DNA of 64,000 bases from positions 1-64,000 of the forward strand of contig JAEOAD010002856.1 of assembly GCA_036365145.1 (NCBI GenBank), read 5' to 3'. Position 1 is the first letter of the stretch, and every line of letters starts with the position of its first letter. The notes beneath the pieces were generated by a model. It did no database searches. It was not told the DNA's origin and worked only from the letters and a program-made list of their open reading frames with translations. Shown here piece after piece: positions 14,621 through 29,600 of this stretch. This DNA is from Orientallactaga sibirica. Taxonomy: Eukaryota; Chordata; Mammalia; Rodentia; Dipodidae. The translations under genes were made by a program, and so were the position numbers.

Positions 14621-17600
14621 GCAACTGATTTCTAGAACCGAACTAACATTTCACACAGTACAATTTTCGGCAATGAAGATGTATGTTTTCTAAACAAACT
14701 GCTTTAGAAATGAACTGAAACTACTAAGTTGTACATCTGGTTAGTCTACACCAACTAGAAAAGTTTGAACTTGCTGCACTAAACCTTCTTCGTAGGAAAG
14801 CAACTGATTCCTATACCCAAACTAGCTTATTTCCCACAGTACTGTGTTTGGCAATGAAGATGTTTGTTTTCTAAACAAACTACTTTAGAAATGAAGCGAA
14901 ACTACTAATTTGTACATCTTCTTAGATTACACTAACTAGAAATGTTTGAACTTGCTGCATTAAAGATTCTTCGTAGGAAAGCAACTGATTCCTAGATCCA
15001 AACTAACCTATTTCACACAGCACAGCGTTCGCCAATGAAGATGTATGTTTTCTAAACCAACTGCTTTAGAAATGAAGCGAAACTACTAATTTGTACATCT
15101 TGTTAGATTACACTAACTAGAAAAGTTTGAACTTGCTGCACGAAACCTTCTTCGTATGAAAGGAACTGATTCCTAGAACCGAACGAGCTTATTTCACACA
15201 GTACAGTGTTCGGCAATGAAGATGTTTGTTTTTGAAAAAAACTACTTTAGATATGAAGAGAAACAGGTAAGTTGTACATCTTGTTAGACTATACTAATTA
15301 GAAAAGTTTGAACTTCCTGCACTAAACTTTCTTTGTAGGAAAGTAAATGATTCCTAGAACCGAATTAGCTTATTTCACACAGTACAGTGTTCGGCAATGA
15401 AGATGTTTGTTTTTGAAACAAACTACTTTAGATATGAAGCGAATCTAGTAAGTTGTACATCTTGTTATATTACACTAACTAGAAAAGTTTGAACTTGCTG
15501 CACTAAACCTTCTTCGTAGGAAAGCAACTGGTTCCTAGAACCGAACTAGCTTATTTCACACAGTACAGTGTTCCGAAATGAAGATGTTTGTTTTCTAAAC
15601 AAACTACTTTACAAATTAAGCGAAACTGGTAAGTTGTACATCTTGTTCGACTACACAAACAAGGAAGGTTTGAAGTTGCTGCACTAAATCTTCTTTGTAG
15701 GAAAGCAAGTGATTCCTAGGACCGAACTAACTTATTTCACACAGTACAGTTTTCGACAATGTAGATGTATGTTATCTAAACAAACTGCTTTAGAAATGAA
15801 GTGAAACTACTAAGTTGTACATGTTGTTAGATTACATTAACTAGAAAAGTTTGAACTTGCTGCATTAAACCTTCTTCGTAGGAAAGGAACTCAATCCTAG
15901 AACCGAACTAGCTTATTTCACACAGTACAGTGTTCGGCAATGAAGATGTTTGTTTTCTAAAGAAACTACTTTTAGAAATGAAGCGAAAGTAGTAAGTTGT
16001 ACATCTTGTTATACTACACAAACAAGGAAGGTTTGAAGTTGCTGCACCAAACCTTCTTCGTAGGAAAGCAACTGATTCCTAGATCCGAACTAACTTATTT
16101 CACACAGTACAGTGTTTGGCATTGAAGATGTTTGTTTTCTAAAGAAACTACTTTAGAAATGAAGCGAAACTAGTAAGTTGTACATCTTGTTAGACTACAC
16201 AAACAAGGAAGGTTTGAAGTTGCTACACTAAACATTCTTCGTAGGAAAGCAACTGATTCCTATTACCAAACTAGCTTATTTCACACAGCACAGTGTTCGC
16301 CTATGAAGATGTATGTTTTCTAAACCCACTGCTTTAGAAATGAAGCGAAACTACTAATTTGTACATCTTCTTAGATTACACTAACTAGAAATGCTTGAAG
16401 TTGCTGCACTAATCCTTCTTCGTGGGAAACCAACTGATTCCTAGATTCGAACTAACTTATTTCACACAGTACAGTTTTCGGGAATGAAGATGTATGTTTT
16501 CTAAACAAACTGCTTTAGAAATGAAGTGAAACTACTAAGTTGTACATCTTGTTAGATTACACTAACTAGAAAAGGTTGAACTTGTTGCACTAAACCTTCT
16601 TCGTAGGAAAGGAATTGATTCCTAGAACCGAACTATTTTATTTCACACAGTACAGTGTTCGGCAATGAAGATGTTTATTTTTGAAAAAAACTACTTTAGA
16701 TATGAAGAGAAACAGGTAAGATGTACATCCTGTTAGACTACACTAATTAGAAAAGCTTGAATTCGCTGCAATAAACCTTCTTTGTAGGAAAGCAACTGAT
16801 TCCTAGAACCGAATTAGCTTTTTTCACGCAGTACAGTGTTCGGCAATGAAGATGTTTGTTTTTGAAACAAACTACTTTAGATATGAAGCGAATCGAGTAA
16901 GTTGTACAGCTTGTTAGATTACACTAACTAGAAAAGTTTAAACTTGCTGCAATAAACCTTCTTCGTAGGAGAGCAACTGATTCCTAGAACTGAACTATTT
17001 TATTTCACACAGTACAGTGTTCGGCAATGAAGATGTTTGTTTTGAAAAAAACTACTTTAGATATGAGGAGAAACAGGTAAGTTGTACATCTTGTTATTCT
17101 ACACTAAGTAGAAAAGTTGGAACTTGCTGCCCTAAAACTTCTTTGTAGGAAAGCAACTGATTCCTAGAACTGAATTAGATTATTTAACATAGTACAGTTT
17201 TCGGCAATGAAGATGCTTGTTTTTGAAACAAACTATTTAGATATGAAGCGAATCTAGTTAGTTGTACATCTTGTTATATGACACTAACTAGAAAAGTTTG
17301 AACTTGCTGGCCTAAACCTTCTTCGTAGGAATTCAACTGATTCCTAGAACCGAACTAGCTTATTTCACAAAGCAAAGTGTTCAGCAATGAAGATGTTTGT
17401 TTTTGAAACAAACTACCTTAGATATGAAGCGAATCTAGTACATTGTACATCTTGTTAGACTACACTAACTAAAAAGTTTGAACTTGCTGCACTAAACCTT
17501 CTTTATATGAAACCAACTGATTCCTAGAACCGAATTAGCTTATTTCACACAGTACATTTTTCGGCAATGAAGATGTTTGTTTTCTAAACAAACTGCTTTA

Positions 17601-18120
17601 GAAATGAAGTGAAACTACTAAGTTGTACATCTTGTTAGATTACACTAACTCCAAAAGTTTGAACTTGCTGCAGTAAACCTTTTTCGTAGGAAAGCAACTG
17701 ATTCCTAGAACCGAACTAGCTTATTTCACACAGTACAGTGTTCGGCAATGAAGATGTTTGTTTTCTAAACAAACTACTTTACAAATGAAGCAAAACTAGT
17801 AAGTTGTACATCTTGTTAGACTACACAAACAAGGAAAGTTTGAAGTTGCTGCACTAAACTTTCTTTGTAGGAAAGCAACTGATTCCTAGAACTGAATTAG
17901 CTTATTTCACACAGTACAGTTTTCGCAATGAAGATTTTTGTTTTCTAAAGAAACTACTTTAGAAATGAAGCAAATCAAGTAAGTTGTACATCTTATTAGA
18001 CTACACAAACAAGGTAGTTTTGAATTTGCTGCACTAAACCTTCTTCGTAGGAAAGCAACTGATTCCTAGAACGAAACTACCTTATTTCACACAGCACAGT
18101 GTTCGCCAATGAAGATGTAT

Positions 18121-20890
18121 GTTTTTAAACAAACCTAGAAACCTAAGTTGTACATCTTTTAGAAATGAAGAACTTGCTGCACTATTATTAATTTGTATAT
18201 CTTCTTAGATTACACTAACTAGAAATGTTTGAAGTTTGTTGCTGCACTAAACCTTCTTCATAGGAAAGCAACTGACAACTGAACTAAGTGTTTATTTCTA
18301 AAACAAACAGTTTTGAAGCGAAACTACTAATGAAGATCTTGTTAGACTACAAACAAAATTTATGTTTGCACTAAACCTTCAAACAAACAGCTTTAGAAAT
18401 GAAGTGAAAACTACTAACTTGTACATCTTGTTAGATTCCACTAACTAGAATCAATGAAGATGTTTGTTTTCTAAAAAACTACTTTAGCTGCAAAAAAACT
18501 TCTACACAAACAAGGAAGGTTTAGGAAAGGAACTGATTCCTAGATCTGAACTAGCTTATTTCACACAGTATAGTGTTCGGCAATGAAGATGTTTGTTTTC
18601 TAAACAAACTACTTTACAAATGAAGCGAAAATATTTGTAAGTTGATTACATAACTTGTTTAGTTGCTGCACTAAACTTCAGAAACAAGGAAGGTTTGTAC
18701 AGTTTTGCAATGAAGATGTTTGTTTTTGAAAATCTACTTTTATGAAGGAAACTAGAAAGTGAAACATCTGATTCACTAAACCTAACTTATTTCACACAGT
18801 ACAGTTTTCGCAATGAAGATGTTTGTTTTCTAAACAAACTGCTTTAGAAATGAAGTGAAACTACTAAGTTGTACATCTTGTTAGATTACACTAACTGGAA
18901 ATGGTTGAACTTGCTGCACTAAACCTTCTTCGGAGGAAAGGAACTGATTCCTAGAACTGAAAAGCTTATTTCACCCAGTACAGTGTTCGGCAATGAAGAT
19001 GTTTGTTTTCTAAACAAACTACTTTACAAATGAAGCGAAACTAGTAAGTTGTACATCTTGTTAGACTACACTAACTAGAAAAGTTTTGAACTTGCTGCAC
19101 TAAACCTTCTTTTATATGAAAGCAACTGATTCCTAGAACTGAATTAGCTTATTTACAGTACAGTTTTGCAATGAAGATGTTTGTTTTTGAAACAAACTTG
19201 AAACTAGTAAGTTGTACATCTTGTTAGATTACACTAACTAGAAAAGTTTGAAACACTAAAAAGGAAAGCAACTGATTTAGAACTGAATTACATTATTTAC
19301 AATGAAATGTTTGTTTTTGAAAAACAAACTACTTTAGAAATGAAGCGAAACTAGTAAGTTGTACATCTTGTTAGACTACAAACAAGGAAAGTTTGAACTT
19401 GCTGCACTAAATGTAGGAAAGCAACTGATTCCTAGAAGAACAGCTTATTTCACACAGTACAGTGTTCGGCAATGAAGATGTTTGTTTTCTAAACAAACTA
19501 CTTTACAAATGAAGTGAAACTACTAAGTTGTATATCTTATTAGACTACACAAACAAGAAAGGTTTGATGTTGCTGCACTAAACCTTCTTAGTAGGAAAGC
19601 AACTGATTCTAAACAAACTGCTTTACTGATTTAAACAACTGCTTTAGAAAGTACAGTTTTAGATACACTAACTGAAATGTTTGTTTGCTAAAGAAACACC
19701 TTTAGAAAGAAAAGGTAACTACATCTTGTTAGAACACTAACTAGAAAAGTTTTTCACTGCACTAAAAGTTCAGTACAGTGCAACTGATTCCTAGAACTGC
19801 AATGAAGTGTTTGCAATGAAGATGTTTGTTTTCTAAACAAACTACTTTAGAAATGAAGCAAAACTAGTAAGTTGTACATCTTGTTAGACTACACTAACAA
19901 GAAAGGTTTGAAGTTAGAACTAGTTTATTTCACAAGTGTTCGGCAATGAGGATGTTTGTTTTCTAAACAAACTACTTTACAAATGAAGCAAAACTAGTAA
20001 GTTGTACATCTTGTTTAGACTACACAAACTGTTTGAAGTTGCTGCACTAAACCTTCTTCGTAGGAAAGCAACTGATTCCTAGAACAAAGTAACTTATTTC
20101 ACACAGTACAGTTTCGGCAATGAAGATGTATGTTTTCTAAACAAACTGCTTTAGAAATGAAGATGTTGTACATCTTGTTAGATTTAACTAGAAATGTTTG
20201 AAACTGCAAACTTCTTTTAGGAAATGAACTGATTCCTAAACTACTAATTTGTACAGTGTTCAATGAAGATGTTTGTTTTTTAAACAAACTACTTTACAAA
20301 TAGAAATGTAAGTTGTATATCTTGTTAGACACACAAACAAGGAAGGTTTGAAGTAGGAAAGCAACTGATTCCTAGAAGAACACGCAATGAAACTTATTTC
20401 AAATGAAGTACAGTAAGTTGTTTTTGACTACACAAACAAGGAAGGTTTGATGTTTGTCTTTAGGAAACAAACTAAACAAACTTTAGAAATGATGTAAAAC
20501 TACTAAGTTTTACATTTTTTAGATTAATAACTAGAAATGTTTGTACATCTTTGGAAGTTAGCTGATTCCTAGAATAACTAGAAAAGTGTTTGAGATGTTT
20601 GTTTTTCTAAAGAAACTACTTTAGAAAAACAAAACTAGTAAGTTGTACATATTGTTAGACTACACAAACAAGGAAGGTTTCAAGTTGCTGCACTAAACTA
20701 GGAAAGCAACTGATTCCTAGAACCAAACTAGCTTATTTCACACAGCACACAGTGAAGATGTATGTTCTTTAGAAATGAAGATGTTTGTTTTTAGATTACA
20801 AACAAACTACTTTAGATATAGAAAGCGAAGAAACTTATTTCACACAGTACAGTTTTTGTTGAACCTGTTTGAAACATCTTGTTAGAATTA
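18121..20890. repeat. Scrambled, shortened family A monomers (degenerate zone)
   Basis: Every word here comes from family A, but monomers are shortened, pieces are missing and fragments are joined out of order. For example, near 18121-18180 the CTAAACAAAC block is followed by CCTAGAAA and then CTAAGTTGTACATC, all within 60 bases. Runs of two or three partial copies of the same block also occur (19600-19700, 20380-20560). The 181-bp spacing is lost. By eye there are 3 CpG in 18121-18780 against 8 in 17401-18060. A few monomers inside are nearly complete (18810-19090, 19440-19600). It could be real decay by repeated deletion and exchange, or an assembly or consensus artefact. The sequence does not decide. 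Confidence 0.8.
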
Positions 20891-22360
20891 CACTAACTAG
20901 AAAAGTTTGAACTTGCTGCACTAAACCTCCTTCAGAGGAAAGCAACTGATTCCTAGAACCGAACTAGCTTATTTCACACAGTACAGTGTTCGGCAATGAA
21001 AATGTTTGTTTTCTAAACAAACTACTTTAGATATCGAAAATAGTAAGTTGTACATCTTGTTAGATTACACTAACTAGAAAAGTTTGAACTTGCTGCACTA
21101 AACCTCCTTCGTAGGAAAGCAACTGATTCCTAGAACCGAACTAGCTTATTTCACACAGTACAGTGTTCGGCAATGAAAATGTTTGTTTTCTAAACAAACT
21201 ACTTTTCAAATGAAGCGAAACTAGTAAGTTGTACATCTTGTCAGACAACACTAACTAGAAAAGTTTGAACATGCTGCACTAAACCTTCTTTGTAGGAATG
21301 CAACTGATTCCTAGAACTGAATTAGATTATTTCACACAGTACAGTTTTGGGCAATGAAGATGTTGGTTTTTGAAACAAACTACTTTAGATATGAAGGGAA
21401 TCTAGTTAGTTGTATATCTTGTTAGATTAACTAGAATAGTTTCAACTTGCTGCACTAAACCTTCTTTAGGAAAGCAACTGATTCCACGAACTGAATTACA
21501 TTATTTCACACAGTACAGTTTTCGGCAATGAACATGTTTGTTTTTGAAACAAACTACATTAGATATGAAGCGAATCAAGTAAGTTATACATCTTGTTAGA
21601 TTACACTAACTAGGAAAGTCTGAACTTGCTGCACTAAACCTTCTTTGTAGGAAAGCCACTGATTCCTAGAACCGAATTAGCTTATTTCACACAGTACAGT
21701 TTTCGGCAATGAAGATTTATGTTTTCTAAACAAACTCCCTTAGAAATGCAGTGAAACTACTAAGTTGTACATCTTGTTAGATTGCACTAACTAGAAAAGT
21801 TTGAACTTGCTGCACGAAACCTTCATCGTAGGAAAGGAACTGATTCCTAGAACTGAACTAGCTTATTTCACACAGTACAGTGTTCGGCAATGAAGATGTT
21901 TGTTTTTGAAAAAAACTACTTTAGATATGAAGAGAAACAGGTAAGTTTTACATCTTGGTAGACTACACTAACTAGAAAAGTTTGAACTTGCTGCACTAAA
22001 AGTTCTTTGTAGGAAAGCAACTGATTCCTAGAAACGAATTAGCTTATTTCACACAGCACAGTTTTTGGCAATGAAGATGTTTGTTTTTGAAACAAACTAC
22101 ATTTGATATGAAGCGAATCTAGTTAGTTGTACATCTTGTTAAATTACACTAACTAGAAAAGTTTGAACTTGTGGCACTAAACCTTCTTCGTAGGAAAGCA
22201 ACTGATTCCTAGAACCGAACTAGTTTATTTCACACAGTACAGTGTTCGGCAATGAGGATGTTTGCTTTCTAAACAAACTACTTTACAAATGAAGCGAAAC
22301 TAGTAAGTTGTACATCTTGTTAGAATACACAAACAAGAAAGGTTTGAAGTTGCTGCACTA

Positions 22361-23640
22361 AACCTTCTTCGTAGGAAAGCAACTGATTCCTAGAACCGAA
22401 ATAACTTATTTCACACAGTACAGTTTTCGGCAATGAAGATTTTGTTTTTGAAACAAACTACTTTAGATATGAAGCGAATCAAGTGAGTTGTACATCTTGT
22501 TAAATTACACTAACTAGAAAAGTTTGAACTTGCTGCACTAAACTTTCTTTGTAGGAAAGCAACTGATTCCTAAAACCGAACTAGCTTATTTCACACAGTA
22601 CAGTGTTCGACAATGAAGATGTTTGTTTTCTAAACAAACTACTTTACAAATGAAGCTAAACTAGTAGGTTGTATATCTTGTTAGACTACACAAACACGGA
22701 AGGTTTGAAGTTGCTGCACTAAACCTTCTTCGTAGGAAAGCAACTGATTCCTAGAACCGAACTAACTTATTTCACAGGTACAGTGTTCGGCAATGAAGAT
22801 GTATGTTTTCTAAACAAACTGCTTTTGAAATGAATAAAACTACTAAGCTGTACATTTTTTAGATTACACTAACTATAAATGTTTGAACTTGCTGAACTAA
22901 ACCTTCTTCGTAGGAAAGGAACTGATTCCTAGAACCGAACTAGCTTATTTCACCCAGTACACTGTTCGCCAATGAAGATGTTTGTTTTCTAAAGAAACTA
23001 CTTTAGAAATGAAGCGAAACTAGTAAGTTGTACACCTTCTTAGACTACACAAACAAGGAAGGTTTGAAGTTGCTGCACTAAACCTTCTTCGTAGGAAAGC
23101 AACTGATTCCTAGAACCGAAATAACTTATTTCACACAGTACAGTTTTCGGCAATGAAGATTTTGTTTTTGAAACAAACTACTTTATATATGAAGCGAATC
23201 AAGGAAGTTGTACATCTTGTTAAATTACACTAACTATAAAAGTTTGAACTTGCTGCACTAACCTTTCTATGTAGGAAAGCAACTGATTCCTAGAACCGAA
23301 CTAGCTTATTTCACACAGTACAGTGTTCGGCAATGAAGATGTTTGTTTTCTAAACAAACTACTTTACAAATGAAGCGAAACTAGTAAGTTGTATATCTTG
23401 TTAGACTACACAAACACGGAAGGTTTGAAGTTGCTGCACTAAACCTTCTTCGTAGGAAAGCAACTGATTCCTAGAACCGAAATAACTTATTTCACACAGT
23501 ACAGTTTTCGGCAATGAAGATTTTGTTTTTGAAACAAACTACTTTAGATATGAAGCGAATCAAGTAAGTTGTACATCTTGTTAAATTACACTAAGTAGAA
23601 AAGTTTGAACTTGCTGCACTAAACCTTCTTCGTAGGAAAG
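22361..23640. repeat. Tandem duplications of 4 and 2 monomers (720 and 361 bp)
   Basis: The variant CCGAAATAACTT followed by GAAGATTTTGTTTTTG and TTGTTAAATTACAC occurs three times, with CCGAAATAACTT at about 22396, 23116 and 23477. The offsets are 720 and 361 bases. The copies share AAACACGGAAGG (22693 and 23413), so they descend from one unit by unequal exchange of whole dimers. Confidence 0.75.
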
Positions 23641-26600
23641 CAACTGATTCCTACAACCGAACTAACTTGTTTCACACAACACAGTGTTGCCAGTGAAGAT
23701 GTATGTTTTCTAAACAAACTGCTTTAGAAATGAAGGGAAAATACTAACTTGTACAGCTAGTTAGATTAACCTAACTAGAAAAGGTTGAACTTGCTGCACT
23801 AAACCTTCTTCGTAGGAAAGGAACTGATTCCTATAACCGAACTAGCTTACTTCACACAGTACAGTGTCGCCAATGAAGATGTATGTTTTCAAAACCAACT
23901 GCTTTAGAAATGAAGCGAAAGTACTAATTTGTATATCTTCTTAGATTACACTAACTAGAAATGTTTGAACTTGCTGCACTAAACTTTCTTCGTAGGAAAG
24001 CAAGTGATTCCTAGAACTGAACTAGCTTATTTCACACAGTACAGTGTTCGGCAATGAAGATGTTTGTTTTCTAAAGAAACTACTTTACAAATGAAGCGAA
24101 ACTAGTAAGTTGTACATCTTGTTAGACTACACTAACTAGAAAAGTTTGAACTTGCTGCACTAAAAGTTCTTTGTAGGAAAGCAACTGATTCCTAGAAACG
24201 AATTAGCTTATTTCACACAGTACAGTTTTGGGCAATGAAGATGTTTGTTTTTCAAACAAACTACATTAGATATGAAGCGAATCTAGTAAGTTGTATATCT
24301 TGTTACAATACACTAACTAGAAAAGTTTGAACTTGCTGCACTAAACCTTCTTCGTAGGAAAGCAACTGATTCCTAGAACCGAAATAACTTATTTCACACA
24401 GTACAGTGTTCGGCAACGAATATGTTTGTTTCTGAAACAAACTACTTTAGATATGAACCGAATCAAGTAAGTTGTACATCTTGTTAAATTACACTAACTA
24501 TAAAAGTTTGAACTTGCTGCAATAAACTTTCTTTGTAGGAAAGCAACTGATTCTTAGAACCGAACTAGCTTATTTCACAGAGTACAGTGATTGGCAATGA
24601 AGATGTTTGTTTTCTAAACAAACTACTTTACAAATGAAGCGAAACTAGTAAGTTGTATATCTTGTTAGACTACACAAACAAGGAAGGTTTGAAGTTGCTG
24701 CACTAAACCTTCTTCGTAGGAAAGCAAATGATTCCTAGAACCGAACTAACTTATTTCACACGGTACAGTGTTCGGCAATGAAGATGTTTGTTTTTGAAAA
24801 AAACTACTTTAGATCTGAAGCCAATCTAGTAAGTTGTACATCTTGTTACATTACACTAATTAGAAAAGTTTGAACTTGCTGCACTAAACCTTTTTCGTAG
24901 GAAAGCAAGTGATTCCTATAACCGAACTAGCGTATTTCACACAGTACAGTGTTCTGCAAAGAAGATTTTTGTTTTCTAAACAAAATACATTAGAAATGAA
25001 GTGAAACAAGTAAGTTGTACATCTTGTTAGACTACACAAACAAGGAAGGTTTGAACTTGCTAAACTAAACCTTCTTCGTAGGAAAGCAACTGATTCCTAG
25101 AAACGAACTAACTTATTTCACACAGTACAGTTTTTGGCAATGAAGATGTTTGTTTTTGTAACAAACTACTTTAGATTTGAAGAGAATCAAGTAAGTTGTA
25201 CATCTTGGTAGATTACACTAACTAGAAAGGTTTGAATTTGCTGCACTAAACCTTCTTCGTAGGATAGGAGCTGATTCCTAGATCTGAACTATATTATTTC
25301 ACCAAGTACAGTGTTAGGCAATGGAGATGTTTGTTTTCTAAAGAAACTGCTTTAGAAATGAAGTGAAACTTCTAAGTTGTACATCTTGTTAGATTACACT
25401 AACTAGAAATGTTTGAAGTTGCTGCACTAAACCTTCTTTTTAGAAAAGCAACTGATTACTAGAATCGAATTAGCTTATTTCACAAAGTACAGAGTTGGGC
25501 AAAGAAGATGTTTGTTTTTGAAACAAACTACTTTAGATATGAAGCGAATCTAATAAGTTGTACATCTTGTTAGATTACACTAACTAGAAAAGTTTGAAGT
25601 TGCTGCACAAAACCTGCTTCGTAGGAAAGCAAATGATTCCTAGAACTGAACTACCTTATTTCACCCAGTACAGTGTTCGAAAATGAAGATGTTTGTTTTC
25701 TAAAGAAACTACTTTAGAAATGAACCGAAACTAGTAAGTTGTACATCTTGTTAGACTACACAAACAAGGAAGGTTTGCAGTTGCTGCACTAAACCTTCTT
25801 CGTAGGAAAGCAACTGATTCCTAGAACCAAACTAACTTATTTCACACAGCACAGTGTTTGCCCATGAAGATGTATGTCTTCTAAACCAACTGTTTTAGAA
25901 ATGCAGCGAAACTACTAATTTGTACATCTTCTTAGATTACACTATCTAGAAATGTTTGAAGTTGCTGAACTAAACCTTCTTCGTAGGAAAGCAACTGATT
26001 CCTAGAACCGAACTAAGTTATTTCACACAGTACAGTTTTCGGCAATGAAGATATATGTTTTCTAAACAAACTGCTTTAGAAATGAAGTGAAACTACTAAG
26101 TTGTTCATCTTGTTAGATTACACTAACTAGAAAAGTTTGTACTTGCTGCACTAAACCTTCTTCGTAGGAAAGCAACTGATTCCTAGAACCGAACTAGCTT
26201 ATTTCACACAGTACAGTGTTCGGCAATGAAGATGTTTCTTTTTGAAACAAACTACTTAAGGTATGAAGCGAATCTAGTAAGTTGTATATCTTGTTAGATT
26301 GCGCTAACTACAAAAGTTTGAAGTTGGTGCACTAAACCTTCTTCGTAGGAAAGCAACTGATTCCTAGAACCGAACTAGCTTATTTCACCCAGTACAGTGT
26401 TCGGCAATGAAGATGTTTGTTTTCTAAAGAAACTACTTTAAAAATGAAGCAAAAATAGTACGTTGTACTTCTTGTTAGACTACACAAACAAGGAAGGTTT
26501 GAAGTTGCTGCACTAAACCTTCTTCGTAGGAAAGCAACTAATTCCTAGAACCAAACTAGCTTATTTCACACAGCACAGTGTTCGCCAGTGAAGATGTATG

Positions 26601-29600
26601 TTTTCTAAACCAACTGCTTTAGAAATGAAGCGAAACTAGTAATTTGTACATCTTCTTAGATTACACTAACTAGAAACTTTTGAAGTTGCTGCACTTAACC
26701 TTCTTCGTAGGAAAGCAACTGATTCCTAGAACCGAACTAACTTATTTCACACAGTACAGTTTTCGGCAATGAAGATGCATGTTTTCTAAACAAACTGCTT
26801 TAGAAATGAAGTGAAACTACTCAGTTGTACATCTTCTTAGATTACACTAACTAGAAAAGTTTGAAGTTGCTGCACTAAACCTTCTTCGTAGGAAAGCAAC
26901 TGATTTCTAGAATCAAACTAGCTTATTTCACACAGCACAGTGTTCGCCAATGAAGATGTATGTTTTCTAAACCAACTGCTTTAGAAAAGAAGCGAAACTA
27001 CTACTTTATACATCTTTTTAGATTACACTAACTAGAAATGTTTGAAGTTGCTGCACTAAACCTTCTGTGTAGTAAAGAAACTGATTCCCAGAACCGAACT
27101 AGCTTATTTCACACAGTACAGTGTTCGGAAATGATGATGTTTGTTTTTGAAAAAAACTACTTTAGATAAGAAGAGAAACAGGTAAGTTGTTCAACTTGTT
27201 AGACTACCCTAACTAGAAACGTTTGAACTTGCTGTACTAAACCTTTTTTGTAGGAAAGCAACTGATTCCTAGAACCGAACTAGCTTATTTCACACAGTGC
27301 AGTGTTCGGCAATGAAGATGTTTGTTTTCTAAACAAACTACTTTACAAATGATGCGAAACTAGTAAGTTGTACATCTTGTTAGACTACACAAACAAGGAA
27401 GGTTTGAAGTTGCTGCACTAAACCTTCTTTGTAGGAAAGCAACTGATTCCTGGAACCGAACTAACATATTTCACACAGTACAGTTTTCGGCAATGAAGAT
27501 GTTTGTTTTTTTACAAACTACTTTAGATATGAAGCGAATCTGTTAAGTTGTACATCTTGTTAGATTACACTAACTATTAAAGTTTGAACTTGCTGCACTA
27601 AACCTTCTTAGTAGGAAAGCAACTGATTCCTAGACCCAAACTAGCTTATTTCCCACAGTACAGTGTTTGGCAATGAAGATGTTTGTTTTCTAAACAAACT
27701 ACTTTACAAATGAAGCGAAACTAGTAAGTTGTACATCTTGTTAGACTACAAAATCAAGGAAGTTTGAAGTTGCTGCAGTAAAACTTCATCGTAGGAAAGC
27801 AACTGATCCCTAGAACCGAACTAACTCTTTTCAAACCGCACGGTGTTTGCCAATGAAGATGTATGTATTCTAAACAAACTGCTTTAGAAATGAAGTGAAA
27901 CTACTAATTTGTACATCTTCTTAGATTACACAAACTAGAAATGTTTGAAGTTGCTGCTCTAAACCTTCTTTGTAGGAAAGCAACTGATTCCTAGAACCGA
28001 ACTCACTCATTTCACACAGCACAGTATTCGCCAATGAAGATGTATGTTTTCTAAACGAACTGCTTTAGAAATGAAGCGAAACTACTAATTTGTACATCTT
28101 CTTAGATTACACTAAGTAGAAATGTTTGAAGTTGCTGTACTAAACCTTCTTCGTAGTTAAGCAACTGATTCCTAGAACAGAACTAACTTATTTCACACAG
28201 TACAGTTTTCGGCAATGAAGATGTATGTTTTCTACACAAACTGCTTTACAAATGAAGTGAAAGTACTACGTTGTACACCTTGTTCGATTACACTAACTAG
28301 AAAAGTTTGAACTTGCTGCACTAAACCATCTTCGTAGGAAAGCAACTGATTCGTATAACTGAACAGGCTTGTTTCACACATTACAGTGTTCAGCAATGAA
28401 GATGCTTGTTTTTAAAACAAACTACTTTAGATATGAAGCGAATCTAGTAAGTTGTACATCTTGTTAGATTACACTAACTAGAAAAGTTTGAACTTGCTTC
28501 ACTAAACCTTCTTCGTAGGAAAGCAACTGATTCCTGGAACCGAACTAGCTTATTTCACACAGTACAGTGTTTGGCAATGAAGATGTTTGTTTTCTAAAGA
28601 AACTACTTTACAAATGATGTGAAACTAGTAAGTTGTACATCTTGTTAGACTACACAAACAAGGAAGGTTTGAAGTTGCTGCACTAAACCTTCTTCGTAGG
28701 AAAGCAACTGATTCCTAGAACCGAACTAACTTATTTCACGCAGTACAGTGTTCGGCAATGAAGATGTTTGTTTTTGAAACAAACTGCTTTGGAAATGAAG
28801 TGAATCTAGTAAGTTGTACATCTTGTTAGATTACACTAACTAGAAAAGTTTGAACTTGCTGCACTAAACCTTCTTCGTAGGAAAGGAACTGATTCCTAGA
28901 ACCGAACTAGCTTATTTCACCCAGTACAGTGTTCCGCAATGAAGATGTTTGTTTTCTAAAGAAACTACTTTAGAAATGAAGCGAAACAAGTAAGTGGTAA
29001 ATCTTGTTAGACTTCACAAACAAGGAAGGTTTGAAGCTGCTGCACTAAACCTTCTTCGTAGGAAAGCACCTGATTCCTAGAATCAAACTAGATTATTTCA
29101 CACAGCACAGTGTTCGCCAATGAACATGTATGTTTTCTAACCCAAATGCTTTATAAATGAAGCGAAACTATTAATTTGTACATCTTCTTAGATTACATTA
29201 ACTAGAAATGTTTGAAGATGCTGCACTAAACCTTCTTTGTAGGAAAGCAACTGATTCCTAGAACCGAACTAACTTATTTCACACAGTACAGTCTAGGCAA
29301 TGAAGATGTATGTTTCCTAAACAAACTGCTTTAGAAAGGACGTGAAACTACTAAGTTGTACATCTTGTTAGATTACACTAACTAGAAAAGTTTGAACTTG
29401 CTGCACTAAAGCTTCATCGTAGGAAAGAAACTGATTCCTAGAACCGAACTAGCTTATTTCACACAGTACAGTGTTCAGCAATGAAGATGTTTGTTTTCTA
29501 AACAAACTACTTTAGAAATGAAGCGAGACTATTAAGTTGTATATCTTCTTAGACTACACAAACAAGGAAGGTTTGAAGTTGCTGCACTAAACCTTCTTCG

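Noticed and set aside
20099..20287. 62-codon minus-strand open frame
   Set aside because: It lies wholly in scrambled satellite sequence and has no protein-family features.
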